Assembly (NCBI GenBank): GCA_026391835.1 | Contig: JAPLDF010000075.1 | Coordinates: 310,001 to 374,000 of the forward strand | Direction of reading: 5' to 3' | Length of the DNA stretch: 64,000 nt | Origin: Bacteroidota bacterium | Lineage (GTDB): Bacteria > Bacteroidota > Bacteroidia > Bacteroidales > FEN-979 | Shown here: piece by piece, positions 50,710-61,200 of the stretch | Layout: each line of letters opens with the position of its first letter | Position numbering within the stretch: the stretch's first letter is position 1 | Program-made: the position numbers and the translations under genes | The notes under the pieces: generated by a model | Told to the model about the DNA's origin: nothing | What the model saw: only the letters and a program-made list of their open reading frames with translations | Database searches by the model: none

Positions 50710-53700
50710 ATGAAAAGAAGTGTTGTATTCCTGTTCGCACTGATGATCGCTGGTATCCATACGTTTGCCCAGGTGGCCATTAATGCCGACAACAGCGCGC
50801 CGGATAATTCGGCGATGCTGGATGTGAAATCTACAGAAAGGGGATTGCTGCCTCCCCGTATGACGCATGCCCAGATGAATGCCATTGCAAACCCGGCAAG
50901 CGGACTGATCATCTATTGCACCGATTGCAGTAACTCCGGTAGCGGGGCGCTGGCCATGTTTGTCATCGACAAATGGTACATATTCGCCCCCACCTGCCTG
51001 TTGCCGCTCTTCCCGTCGGCTGGCATTCATGTTCCTGCACCTGCCGCGATTACCTGGAACTGGAACCCGGTGACGGATGCCACCGGTTACAGGTGGAATA
51101 CGGCCAATGATTACGCCACGGCCTCCGACATCGGCAGTGCCACAACCAAAACTGAAACAGGACTTGCCTGCAATACGGCCTACACACGCTTTGTATGGTC
51201 TTATAATAATTGCGGGTATTCGTCGCCCGCACTGCTCACGCAAACTACTCCACTGGAACCTCCATCAACCCCCGCCGCCGGAACCCATGTTGCATTGGGA
51301 ACACAGATCACATGGAACTGGGACACGGTTGCAGGCGCCATGGGCTATAAATGGAACACAACGAATAACTATGCTGCGGCCATCGATATGGATACGGTTA
51401 CCACCTGGATCGAAACCGGGCTCACCTGCAACACGGCTTACACCCGTTTTGTATGGGCATACGGCGCTTGCGGGTACTCCGCACCTGTGATCCTCACAGC
51501 ATCCACTACCATGATCCAGCCACCCTTGCCGGTACCGGGAACCCATGTAGCCTCACCGAATGCAATTGTGTGGAACTGGCAGCCCTACAGCAATATTACC
51601 GGGTTTAAATGGAATACGTCAAATGATTACAATACTGCCATTGATATGGGACTGGCTACAACCAGATCCGAATCCGGACTGGTATGCAATACCGCCTATT
51701 CACGGTTTTTATGGTCCTACAACAACTGCGGTGTGTCACTGCCTGTTACATTGACACAATCAACCACCGGTACTGTTGTATATGCCCCGGCAGCAGGCAT
51801 ACATATTGCATCTTCCTACCAGGTCGTGTGGAACTGGGATACCGTTCCGGGCGCAGCAGGATATAAATGGGGCGCCACGAACGATTACACTTCGGCCACC
51901 AACATGGACACTGCAACAACCAGAACCGAAACCGGGCTGGCCTGCAACACGGCTTACACCCGCTATGCATGGGCTTACAACAACTGCGGCAATTCGCCCC
52001 CTGTGGTCCTGACCCAGGCAACCACCGTTTGCCCGGTTACCTGCGGTGCTTCCATCACCATCAGCCATGTGGCCGGACTCGTGGCCCCTGTAACCAAAAC
52101 CGTCACTTACGGGATTGTAACGAATATCCCGGGAGAACCGGCAAAATGCTGGATTTCAAGCAACCTGGGCGCCGACCACCAGGCAACTTCGGTTTCAGAT
52201 GCTACCGAGCCATCTGCAGGCTGGTACTGGCAGTTTAACCACAAACAGGGATACAAGCATACCGGTTCAGTCAGAACGCCCAATAGTACCTGGATATATC
52301 CCATCGATGAAAATCTCAACTGGCAGGCTGCAAACGACCCGTGTACCATTGAACTTGGAAGTGGCTGGCGTATCCCGACTTCCACCGAGTGGACCAACGT
52401 GGATACCATTGGCAACTGGACCAATTGGAATGGCCCTTATGCCTCTGCGTTAAAACTCCATGTGGCCGGAATGCTGGACTATAACACTGGTTCGCTCATA
52501 GCCCGGGGCTCTTATGGTTACTACTGGAGTAATGAACAGGATGGTACCAATGCAGGTTGGTATTGGTTTTTTTATAATACCTCCAGCTATATAATAGGCA
52601 GCGTCAAGTCGTATGCTTTTTCAGTTCGCTGCATCAAAGAACCCTGTTCTTCTGTGCCGAATGATCCAACTCCGGGTACGCAAATGCCTTCTGCAACCCA
52701 GATCATCTGGAACTGGAGCACTGTTGCCGGTGCTACCGGATATAAATGGAATATGACCAATGATTTTGGTACTGCGACCGACATGGGAAATGTGACAACT
52801 AAAACTGAGGCAGGGTTGACCTGCAATACGGCTTATACACGGTATTTATGGGCTTACAATGAATGCGGCAATTCCACTCCCGTAGTCCTGAACCAGGCAA
52901 CCGCTGTTTGCCCGGTAACCTGCGATGCTTCCATCACCATCAACCATGTGGCTGGAAACGTAGCCCCGGTTGCCAAAACCGTCACTTACGGGATTGTTAC
53001 AAATGTCGCGGGAGAACCGACAAAATGCTGGATTTCAAGCAACCTTGGCGCCGACCACCAGGCAACCTCGGTTTCTGATGCGACAGAACCATCGGCTGGC
53101 TGGTACTGGCAGTTTAACCGCAAACAGGGGTACAAACATACCGGTTCGCTCAGGACACCCAACAGCACCTGGATCTACCCGATAAGTGAAGACCATACCT
53201 GGGAAGTTGCCAACGATCCATGCACCATAGAACTTGGAGGCGGCTGGCGGATTCCAACCAATACCGAATGGACCAATGTAAAGACAGGTGGAAACTGGAC
53301 AAACTGGAACGGCCCTTATGGCTCTGCGTTAAAACTCCATGCATCCGGCTACCTATACTATAGCAATGGTTCATTGCAGTATCGCGGCTCTGGTGGCTAC
53401 TATTGGAGCAGGACGCAATACGACGCCACCCAGGGCGATTTCTTCGTGTTCAACAGCACCTCCTGCGATGCGGGCCCCAACTTCAAGGCGCTCGGTTTTC
53501 CCTTGCGCTGCATCAGGGAAACCTGTTCTTCGGCAACGGTTGCCCCGACTTCCGGCACGCATACGCCATCACAAACGCAGGTTACATGGAACTGGAATGC
53601 TGTGACGGAGGCCATCGGGTATAAATGGAATACGACCAATGATGTTGGTTCTGCGACCGACCTGGGCACCGCCACAACCAAAACCGAAACCGGGCTGACC

Positions 53701-54408
53701 TGCAATACGGCGTATACCCGGTATGTTTGGGCATACAACGGCTGTGGCAACTCCACCGCGCTCGTATTGAACCAGTCAACTTCGGCTTGCCCGGTTCCCT
53801 GTGGCTCTTCCGTCACCATCAACCATACGGCCGGAACCGTGGCTCCTGTAACCAAAACTGTCACATACGGGATTGTTACAAACATCGCGGGTGAACCCAC
53901 AAAATGCTGGATTTCAAGCAACCTTGGCGCCGACCACCAGGCTGTTGCCAAAAGCGACACCAGCGAACCATCTGCAGGATGGTACTGGCAGTTTAACCGC
54001 AAGCAAGGGTACAAGGTTGTTGGTACAACCCGCACGCCCAATACCCCCTGGATAAACCCGATAACTGAAAACCTTAGCTGGCAGGCTGCCAACGATCCCT
54101 GCACGCTGGAGCTTGGCGGTGGCTGGAGGATCCCGACCGCTACGGAATGGACAAACGTGGATGCAAGCGGAAACTGGAATGACTGGAACGGTCCATGGAA
54201 CTCCGGGTTAAAAATGCACGCGGCCGGGATCCTTGCCGACACCGATGGTTCACTGCTCCTGCGCGGCACTGGCGGTTATTATTGGACCGGTTCGACGAAC
54301 AATGAAACGTACGGCTGGAATTTTGTCTTCAGCGTCGGAGGCAGTTTAATGCGCGACAATTGCCTGAAAGCATACGGGTTGCCGGTTCGCTGCATCAGAA
54401 ACTTATGA
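50710..54408 (+). CDS. Large secreted modular FISUMP protein with Fn3-like repeats
   Basis: The 1232-residue protein begins with a signal peptide (ending HTFAQ) and the shared 42-residue N-terminus. Four Fn3-like units follow (each about 85 residues, with WNWN, GYKWNT, TETGL and CNTAYTRFVW), then three composite units, each a further Fn3-like unit plus a FISUMP-type domain (GEPTKCWISSNLGADHQA, GWYWQFNRKQGYK, NDPCTIELGGGWRIPT). The composite units lie about 51775-52650, 52651-53529 and 53530-54408 and look recently amplified. No T9SS sorting domain is visible. A surface or secreted role is inferred. Confidence 0.82.
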   Translation: MKRSVVFLFALMIAGIHTFAQVAINADNSAPDNSAMLDVKSTERGLLPPRMTHAQMNAIANPASGLIIYCTDCSNSGSGALAMFVIDKWYIFAPTCLLPLFPSAGIHVPAPAAITWNWNPVTDATGYRWNTANDYATASDIGSATTKTETGLACNTAYTRFVWSYNNCGYSSPALLTQTTPLEPPSTPAAGTHVALGTQITWNWDTVAGAMGYKWNTTNNYAAAIDMDTVTTWIETGLTCNTAYTRFVWAYGACGYSAPVILTASTTMIQPPLPVPGTHVASPNAIVWNWQPYSNITGFKWNTSNDYNTAIDMGLATTRSESGLVCNTAYSRFLWSYNNCGVSLPVTLTQSTTGTVVYAPAAGIHIASSYQVVWNWDTVPGAAGYKWGATNDYTSATNMDTATTRTETGLACNTAYTRYAWAYNNCGNSPPVVLTQATTVCPVTCGASITISHVAGLVAPVTKTVTYGIVTNIPGEPAKCWISSNLGADHQATSVSDATEPSAGWYWQFNHKQGYKHTGSVRTPNSTWIYPIDENLNWQAANDPCTIELGSGWRIPTSTEWTNVDTIGNWTNWNGPYASALKLHVAGMLDYNTGSLIARGSYGYYWSNEQDGTNAGWYWFFYNTSSYIIGSVKSYAFSVRCIKEPCSSVPNDPTPGTQMPSATQIIWNWSTVAGATGYKWNMTNDFGTATDMGNVTTKTEAGLTCNTAYTRYLWAYNECGNSTPVVLNQATAVCPVTCDASITINHVAGNVAPVAKTVTYGIVTNVAGEPTKCWISSNLGADHQATSVSDATEPSAGWYWQFNRKQGYKHTGSLRTPNSTWIYPISEDHTWEVANDPCTIELGGGWRIPTNTEWTNVKTGGNWTNWNGPYGSALKLHASGYLYYSNGSLQYRGSGGYYWSRTQYDATQGDFFVFNSTSCDAGPNFKALGFPLRCIRETCSSATVAPTSGTHTPSQTQVTWNWNAVTEAIGYKWNTTNDVGSATDLGTATTKTETGLTCNTAYTRYVWAYNGCGNSTALVLNQSTSACPVPCGSSVTINHTAGTVAPVTKTVTYGIVTNIAGEPTKCWISSNLGADHQAVAKSDTSEPSAGWYWQFNRKQGYKVVGTTRTPNTPWINPITENLSWQAANDPCTLELGGGWRIPTATEWTNVDASGNWNDWNGPWNSGLKMHAAGILADTDGSLLLRGTGGYYWTGSTNNETYGWNFVFSVGGSLMRDNCLKAYGLPVRCIRNL
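51778..54408 (+). repeat. Three tandem composite Fn3+FISUMP coding units
   Basis: Each unit is about 880 bp, beginning at the Fn3-like TGGAACTGG-type words and ending with the VRCI-type FISUMP end. The first and second are very similar at the DNA level over much of their length; the third is more diverged. Confidence 0.85.
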
Positions 54409-54539
54409 GATGCCTGGTCGGGGTAATTTGCTGATGGATTCAATTATTGTGTAAATTTGAACAGCAAAGCAAAAATGCTGTCTCAAAAGCCTGAAACCCG
54501 GTTTTTGCAACAGCCTTCATACACAGGGAACAGGTTATT

Positions 54540-56162
54540 ATGAACAGCCAGCGGGTACCCGTCAGGAACAAGATACCGGGAATAATACTATTATTGATAA
54601 TCATGGTGGCCGGCGCATTCTACATGCGTTATACCTATGTGAAATTCGAAACCGACCAGGCCGATGATGTCATGGTGGTGGTCAGATCCATTGAAGCAAC
54701 CTTTCCCAAAGACGATTTAAAAGCACTTGAAGCAGCCCCGGGTGATACCGGAAAACCACAATACAGGCATATAAAGAGCATTCTCAGGGAGGTGATCCGT
54801 GTGAATGGGGAAGCACGATTTGCATATGTCATCCTTGAGCGGAACGGGAAAGTCTATTTTATCGCCGACTCGGAACCTGACAGCTCAAAGGACTGTTCAC
54901 CTCCGGGGCAGGAATACACCGAAGCCAAGGCAGAAGACAAACAGCCTTTCAGGGACGGGAAAGCGATCATTACGCATCCGTCCGCCGACAGGTGGGGGAC
55001 CTGGGTGAGCGCCCTGATCCCGATGAAGGATAAGACAACAGGGAGTACCATCGCCGTATTCGGCATGGATTACAGCGTAAAGACCTGGCACAGAATCATA
55101 TTGTTTGAAGTCGCCGAATCGGGCATGCTGGTCCTGCTGTTGCTGGTTGCTGCACTTTTTATTTTCAGGATCAGGGTGAAGAACAAATCCCTCCTCTATG
55201 AAATAGAAGAGCGTAAAAGGGCGGAGGATGAATTAATTGACCAGGAACACCGGTTCCGCCACCTGGTTGAATACTCTTCCGATATCCTTGTCTTCCTTGA
55301 TAAAGACGGGTTTCAACGGTATATAAGCCCTTCGGCCGAAAAAATCACCGGTTTCAAAGTTGAAGAACTTCAGAAATCATTTTTACAGGTTGTGCACCCC
55401 GATGATGCCGGGCGGGTTAAGCTCGCTTTCGAGGAACTGCTTATGAACCCCGATGGGATCCTGAAGGGGGAGTACAGGCATCAGCATAAAAACGGGGGTT
55501 TTCTCCATTTTGAAGCAGTAGGCCGGAATTTCCTGGGCGATCCGAATCTGAGAGGGCTGGTGGTCAATATCCGGGATGTTACCGAACGCAGGAAGGTGGA
55601 AGAATCCCTGTGGGAAAGTGAAGAAAAATACCGTACCATTGTTTCAAACACGTTTTCAATGATTTCAATGTTGGATATTGAAGGCAAATATATTTTTTGC
55701 AACCAGGCATATACCGACATTTTAGGTTACAGCCAGGATGAACTGATCGGTTTGCTTGCTTTCGATATCGTTCACCCTGATGAAAAGGAGTCGATAATTA
55801 AGTATTATCAGGATGCAATCCTGAATAATACCCTTGAAATTCCGGTCACTTTCAGGCTGGTCTGCAAGGACGGAAGTATAAAAATAGTGAATCACCGGGC
55901 CAAATTTTTGATTAACCAGGAACAAAAAGCGGATAAAATATTGCTGATTGCACAGGATATCACGGAACAGCGGAAAGCGGAGGAGAAACTGCAGCAAAGT
56001 GAAGCATTGTTCGTGGACGCACTGATAAAGAAATCACGCGAACTCCAGCATTTCAATGACCTGATGATCGGCAGGGAGATCCGCATGGTTGATCTTAAAA
56101 AGGAGGTCAACGAACTCCTGAAAAAGGCCGGTGAAGATGAAAAATATACCGTTCATTCATGA
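54540..56162 (+). CDS. Membrane PAS-PAS sensor without an output domain
   Basis: In this 540-residue protein one N-terminal membrane helix (about 13-31) and a second (about 194-215) enclose a 160-residue extracytoplasmic sensor. Two PAS domains follow: ILVFLDKDGFQRYISPSAEK near 259-278, with YRHQHKNGGFLHFEAVGRNF, and MISMLDIEGKYIFCNQAYTD near 376-395. The end is a coiled coil (LQHFNDLMIGREIRMVDLKK) that normally precedes a histidine kinase or GGDEF domain, but the gene stops shortly after it. No kinase or cyclase motif is present. Confidence 0.85.
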   Translation: MNSQRVPVRNKIPGIILLLIIMVAGAFYMRYTYVKFETDQADDVMVVVRSIEATFPKDDLKALEAAPGDTGKPQYRHIKSILREVIRVNGEARFAYVILERNGKVYFIADSEPDSSKDCSPPGQEYTEAKAEDKQPFRDGKAIITHPSADRWGTWVSALIPMKDKTTGSTIAVFGMDYSVKTWHRIILFEVAESGMLVLLLLVAALFIFRIRVKNKSLLYEIEERKRAEDELIDQEHRFRHLVEYSSDILVFLDKDGFQRYISPSAEKITGFKVEELQKSFLQVVHPDDAGRVKLAFEELLMNPDGILKGEYRHQHKNGGFLHFEAVGRNFLGDPNLRGLVVNIRDVTERRKVEESLWESEEKYRTIVSNTFSMISMLDIEGKYIFCNQAYTDILGYSQDELIGLLAFDIVHPDEKESIIKYYQDAILNNTLEIPVTFRLVCKDGSIKIVNHRAKFLINQEQKADKILLIAQDITEQRKAEEKLQQSEALFVDALIKKSRELQHFNDLMIGREIRMVDLKKEVNELLKKAGEDEKYTVHS

Positions 56163-56180
56163 TGCCGGCTGTTGCCCCGA

Positions 56181-58139
56181 TCAGTATTTCAAAATCTTGC
56201 AGCTCCGCTCCTTATTTCCTGATACCACCCTTATGAAATACAAGCCTGCCGGATGATTGGTAAGATTGAAGGTATGGCTGTCCTGGTTTATCAATTCCAT
56301 TTTTGTGATCAGTTTTCCCTGCATCCCAAAAAGTTCAACAATTGCTGGCGCTCCCTCTGTCATGCTGGTCATTTCCATTGTGAACATCCCTGCAGTGGGG
56401 TTCGGGAAGACCTTGAAAAGATCATTCCCCGTCACGCTGGCAGATGGTGGGAGGAAGGCGGTGGAATCGGCCGGGCTCGCTGCCGGTGCGCTTTTCGGAG
56501 CGGTGCAATAGAGACAGTCGGTGGCAATGTAGGCATGCAGGTAACCTCCGTTCTGTACGGTGGCCCCGGGATAAAAAATGATGTTCTGTCCCGCAACAAG
56601 ATGGGAAATACCCCCTGCGGAAACAATGAACGTAGTGCCGCCACCGGCCACATAGATGGTCTGCAGGGCATCGGCGCACACCGACTGGCCATCTGCCACC
56701 ACGATGTTGTTCAGGTTGCGCTGGAGCACCGGAAGAGGCGATATGGTGACACTCCGTGTGGCCGGTGCCGCACCCGTGCAAAGGTTGCCATTGGTGTAGT
56801 TTACCGAGACGGTGCCTGTTCCGACGGCTCCCCAGGTAACCGTGATGGAATTTGTCCCGGTTCCCGAGGTGATGATTCCCCCGCTAACATTCCACATGTA
56901 GCCTGTCATCGAAGCCTCTGTTGAATAGTTTATCCCGGTGGCACCCGTACAAATTGACACAGGGCCGGTGATCGCCGGCACCGGAAGGCTGTTGACCACT
57001 AGCGGAGCGTTGGCAACTGCCGCACACCCGAATGAATTTGTTACTGTCAGTGCATAGTTGCCCGAAGCGAGGGTTGTCGCATTGGCGATCGAAGGGTTTT
57101 GCAGTGTTGAAGTGAAGCCATTCACCCCCGACCACGAATAGCTCACCATGGATGCAGGGCTTCCGATGAGGGTAAGGGTTGTTCCGCTGCAAACGGGGCT
57201 GTTGCTGGCAATGACCGGTATGGGAGAGGGGTTCATCAGTACCATGACACTGTTGAGCATGGCGGAAGTCCCATTCACATTCGTCCCGGTCACGGTGTAG
57301 TTGCCAGCTGCCTGGTTCCCGGGAAAATTTATAGCTGTTCCTGTTCCTGAAATCACCGGGCCGGTCTGCATGTCATTCCTGTAAAGGGTGTAGTTAGTAC
57401 CCGCCTGCGAATTTGCCAGTCCCACAGGGAGTCCGCCACTGTTGTCGCAGCAGGTGCCCCCCCCGGTTACGGCATATGCGAGCGGAAAGGCGGTGTTCAG
57501 CTGCGGATTTTCCAGAGCCAGGGCGTTTGACCCGGGGATTATGTTAAGCTGTGTGTTGATGCCCGCCTGGTACATTGCAACCCTGGTGGCATAGGAGGGC
57601 ACGATGGCTGTAGCTGGAGTAAATGCAAGGTTCGCATATGAATTGGCCGGAAAGGCCACGGTTGAAGTGAGTTTTATCCTGACGATCCTGGTTCCGGGGC
57701 TTACCGATGAAATGACAGTTCCGCCGCCGCTCCCGGCTGCCGCGGTCGCTGAAAGCCTGACGAGGTTGGCTCCCTCCCCGGTGGTATAGGTAACGCTTAC
57801 AGGCACCTGGGCCGGGTTCAGCCCCGAAGTTCCCGCAACAAGGGAAGCCGAAAACGTACCGCCGGTATAGATAGCCGGGTTTACGGTCAATCCGCATTGA
57901 ACCGAGGCAAGTTCAAAAGCCTGTGCCGGATCGGTATCGAGGAGGTAGATGTCGAATTCAAAGGTTCTGTCGCTTGTCTGGGTTACATTTTTAACCGAAA
58001 TCGAAAAGTCCTGACCCACAGGCGGGGGAGGTGCTGCTCCTGACATTTTTGGTGAAAAAACTGTTAATAGCAGGAAGAGTGACAGGGTTTGTATCATGTT
58101 GGATGTTAAAGCTTTCATGGTATACTTGTTTATTTTCAT
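56181..58139 (-). CDS. T9SS-sorted surface protein with cohesin-like N-terminal and Ig-like domains
   Basis: The 652-residue protein has a signal peptide ending SGAAP near residue 36. A beta-rich N-terminal domain (TFEFDIYLLDTDPAQAFELA to FPANSYANLAF, about 55-170) has a cohesin-like look. Ig-like or PKD-type repeats follow (ENPQLNTAFPLAYAVTGG, VVNSLPVPAITGPVSIC, ATRSVTISPLPVLQRNL). The C-terminus has the type A T9SS sorting signature FKVFPNPTAGMFTMEM and GLYFIRVVSGNKERSCKIL, so it should be exported by T9SS and anchored. Confidence 0.85.
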   Translation of the reverse strand: MKINKYTMKALTSNMIQTLSLFLLLTVFSPKMSGAAPPPPVGQDFSISVKNVTQTSDRTFEFDIYLLDTDPAQAFELASVQCGLTVNPAIYTGGTFSASLVAGTSGLNPAQVPVSVTYTTGEGANLVRLSATAAAGSGGGTVISSVSPGTRIVRIKLTSTVAFPANSYANLAFTPATAIVPSYATRVAMYQAGINTQLNIIPGSNALALENPQLNTAFPLAYAVTGGGTCCDNSGGLPVGLANSQAGTNYTLYRNDMQTGPVISGTGTAINFPGNQAAGNYTVTGTNVNGTSAMLNSVMVLMNPSPIPVIASNSPVCSGTTLTLIGSPASMVSYSWSGVNGFTSTLQNPSIANATTLASGNYALTVTNSFGCAAVANAPLVVNSLPVPAITGPVSICTGATGINYSTEASMTGYMWNVSGGIITSGTGTNSITVTWGAVGTGTVSVNYTNGNLCTGAAPATRSVTISPLPVLQRNLNNIVVADGQSVCADALQTIYVAGGGTTFIVSAGGISHLVAGQNIIFYPGATVQNGGYLHAYIATDCLYCTAPKSAPAASPADSTAFLPPSASVTGNDLFKVFPNPTAGMFTMEMTSMTEGAPAIVELFGMQGKLITKMELINQDSHTFNLTNHPAGLYFIRVVSGNKERSCKILKY

Positions 58140-58209
58140 TGTTGGATTATCGATTCTGATATGAGCGGATGATTAAAAGGAACAGTCTTTCATGGGTTCA
58201 CGCAGATCA

Positions 58210-61200
58210 TCATGGAGTGGATGCTGTAATTCCGGCTGCACGGTTGTTATCAACGATGGTCATGTCGGCAGAATCCACGGTGCCGTCGCCGTTCACATCG
58301 GCGCTGACGTATCCTGAGGCAAACCCATTGGAACCTGTTCCATTTAGAAACATATCACTGTTGTTTATCTGACCATCCTGGTTGATATCCCCGCTGTAGA
58401 TCCCGTAACCCCCGCCCGGCAGTAAAACCAGTTTGTTGCCAAACGCTTTTGCCGGTGCATCAAAGGAATAGGAGATGGAAACCCCGGCAAATGAAACCGG
58501 CGTGGCGCTTACCGTAGGAAGCCCGTTGCGGTGCCTGATGGTGATATAGTAGGTGCCTGAATATCCTGCCGGGATAAAGGCGGATGCTACGCCTGATGTG
58601 CCCAGGACAACATCCGCGGCGGTATAGATGATGGTTGCGTAATTTCCCGGCGTTGCATCGTGCAGTTCAATGGAAATGTGGTCGGCAATTGAGGCGCCCC
58701 AGTGCGGACCGGTATTGTCCCAGGCCGCCTTCATGGTGCCTCCCCCGTTGAACAGTCCCTGGAGAAGCAGGTTTATCGTCAGTGTTTTGGTCAGTGCCGG
58801 TACCATCTCCCAGGCCCCGATCGTTGTTGAAGATCCCCGGGGATGCCCGGCAATGTCATCATCCACGATACCGGGACAGGGAAGGCCCGCACCAATGGCT
58901 GGTGATCCAGCCTGGGGGATCAGGTTCGTGACGGAAGTGTACAGCGGGTCGGCAAACTGCGACTGTGCATCCTGGCCTGTAAAAGTCCTCCAGGAGGCAA
59001 GATTCATGCTGCTCACCGGGGGGGTCACAACGGCATTCAGGCCCACGAAGTTGTTGTCAAAATTGCTGGTGAAGTAGAGGTTGTTATCGATCGAGGCGAA
59101 CGGAGATACGGCGACTTTGCAGTAAACCGAATAACCCCAGGAGGTGAGCGATGCGCCCGTATCCTCACCGATGCTGTTTTGCAGGATGTTGTTTTTCAAT
59201 GTCACACCTGAGATGCCCGACCCGATTTCGAGGGCGGTAAACCATTCATTGTTGAAGAAAATGCCGTTGATAGCATCCCTGGTCAGGTAAACCGAATTGT
59301 TGTATACGCTGATCCCCGAAGTTGCCGAACCAAAAAGCTTTATTCCTGCAGGGATATTGTTGTTATCGCCGGCGTTCGGACTGTAACCCATTCCCGACAT
59401 ATGCCTGATGAAGTTATTCCTGATCATTACATTTGGTGAAGCACTGAGGGATTTAAAGGTAATGGCACTTGAACCGCCATAGCTGCTGCCATTGTATACG
59501 ACATCGTGTATGTCGTTTTTCTCGATGAGGCTGTTGGTGATCGCTTCAGCATAAATTCCCATGGGATTAAGGTTGCTGATAATGTTAAATACCTGGTTTT
59601 TACTGATCTGTAAATTGTCCTGGTACAGAATATACATCCCATGTTCGTATATGTAATTTGAAACAGTCGCCGATCCGATGACATTCCCGGTGATGATATT
59701 CCCTGATCCCAGTCCCCAGTAGGTCGAGTTCATATACAGCCCCCAATTGGCCTTGAAAATTGAATCACCCCGGATGATATTGTTGTTGCCTTGTCCCGTA
59801 AAGTAAAGTCCGTAATTGTATGAATAGCTGTTCATTCCGGTGGTCAGAGCACAACTGTCAATGACATTGCCGTTGCACCCGCCGCTGAATCCGATGGCAA
59901 CCGAAGTATAGAGATTTGTGTTGTTTATCAATAACCTGCCTTTGCCATTTAAAGTAACATTATCCGCCCCGTTGAAACGGATGAGTGCCCCGGTATATGG
60001 ACCGGAAATTTTGTGGTAGGCGCCACTGTTCTGAATGGTCAGGTGGTATGAAGGATCTTCCGTATTGATCTCATTCAATGCGTTTGCTCCGTCTTCGGTG
60101 GTGTTGCCGACGATGTTGACTGTCAGGTTACCGCTCAGGGATTTCTTGTTGATATCGGCAAACAGCCCGGAAGCGCCGGTGATATTCGGGTAATCACCCG
60201 GGATGTTTTTCACACCGCTCAGCGCTGCAACGATGGTATATGACGATGGACTGGCGGGAGGAGTTGCGCAGGCGGGTGGGTTAGATGTAAATCCCGAGGC
60301 ACCTGAATTCGGAGTAGCCCCTGTATTCGGCGTTCCCATATCATCCTGGCAAACAATGAAATAACTGACAGTGTTGCCCAGGGCCACCCAGTTCCCGAAG
60401 GTGAACTGGTAGGTGTTGCCGCTGAGCCACACACCCGTAACTACACTGTATGGGTTGCCGTTTATTCTCCAGTAAAGCCTTGGGAGGCCCGGTCCTGCTG
60501 TCGGAACGGTCGTGTAATAGTCCTTGATGGTGACCGTCAGCGTTCGTGCAGTAAGTGAATGCGTATTGTAAAAAGGGATATAAGTGACAACCGGCGGCGT
60601 AACGTCGTTGCCGGGTTCATAGGCCCCCATGGAGGTTGGCGCCGTCCTGGCAGCGCCGTTGAAATCGTCGGTGACGGTCAGCAAAGGGCACCTGTCGAGG
60701 ACAATTGACCCGGGATAAGGGATCAGGACAGACTGCGAATTGAAATTCGGATCGACCGAAATGGAATTGGCATCTTTTACGCTGGCAGCCTGCCATGCCG
60801 CCAGGGTCGTCTTATCGGTGCCGTTGTATGAAGCAAGAACCCCTTCATAGCCGCTTACGCGGTAATCGTTGTAGTCAAGTGTTGTAAACGGTGTGGCAGT
60901 CCCGGAACAATACATGGCATAGGCTTTTGAATCACCGGTGATGTTTTCGATCGAATTGGAAAAAATATTGTTCCTGATATCGAGCTGGGTTGCTGATGAT
61001 CCAATATAGATTGCAGCGCTTGCATCGGATGTTGCACCGGAACGGTTTATATTGCCTGAGATACTGACGCTGTTGTAGTAAATTTTAACGTTGGTGCTGA
61101 ATCCCAGGATCTTCATACCGGTAATGCCGTATGAACCAAGGTTGGATGAACCGTCGCCTGTGATGTCATAAATCAGGTTGTTGGCTATGGTTACGTTGTT

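Larger units (their letters stand above)
49896..50834 (+). repeat. Direct repeat copy B: leader plus 5' end of surface-protein gene
   Basis: It corresponds to copy A from CCATCTAATT to GATGTGAAATCTAC, but is about 60 bp longer. Extra sequence includes a second palindrome and more GTGTCCCCACCACC-type repeats; the minisatellite is one unit shorter. Confidence 0.92.
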
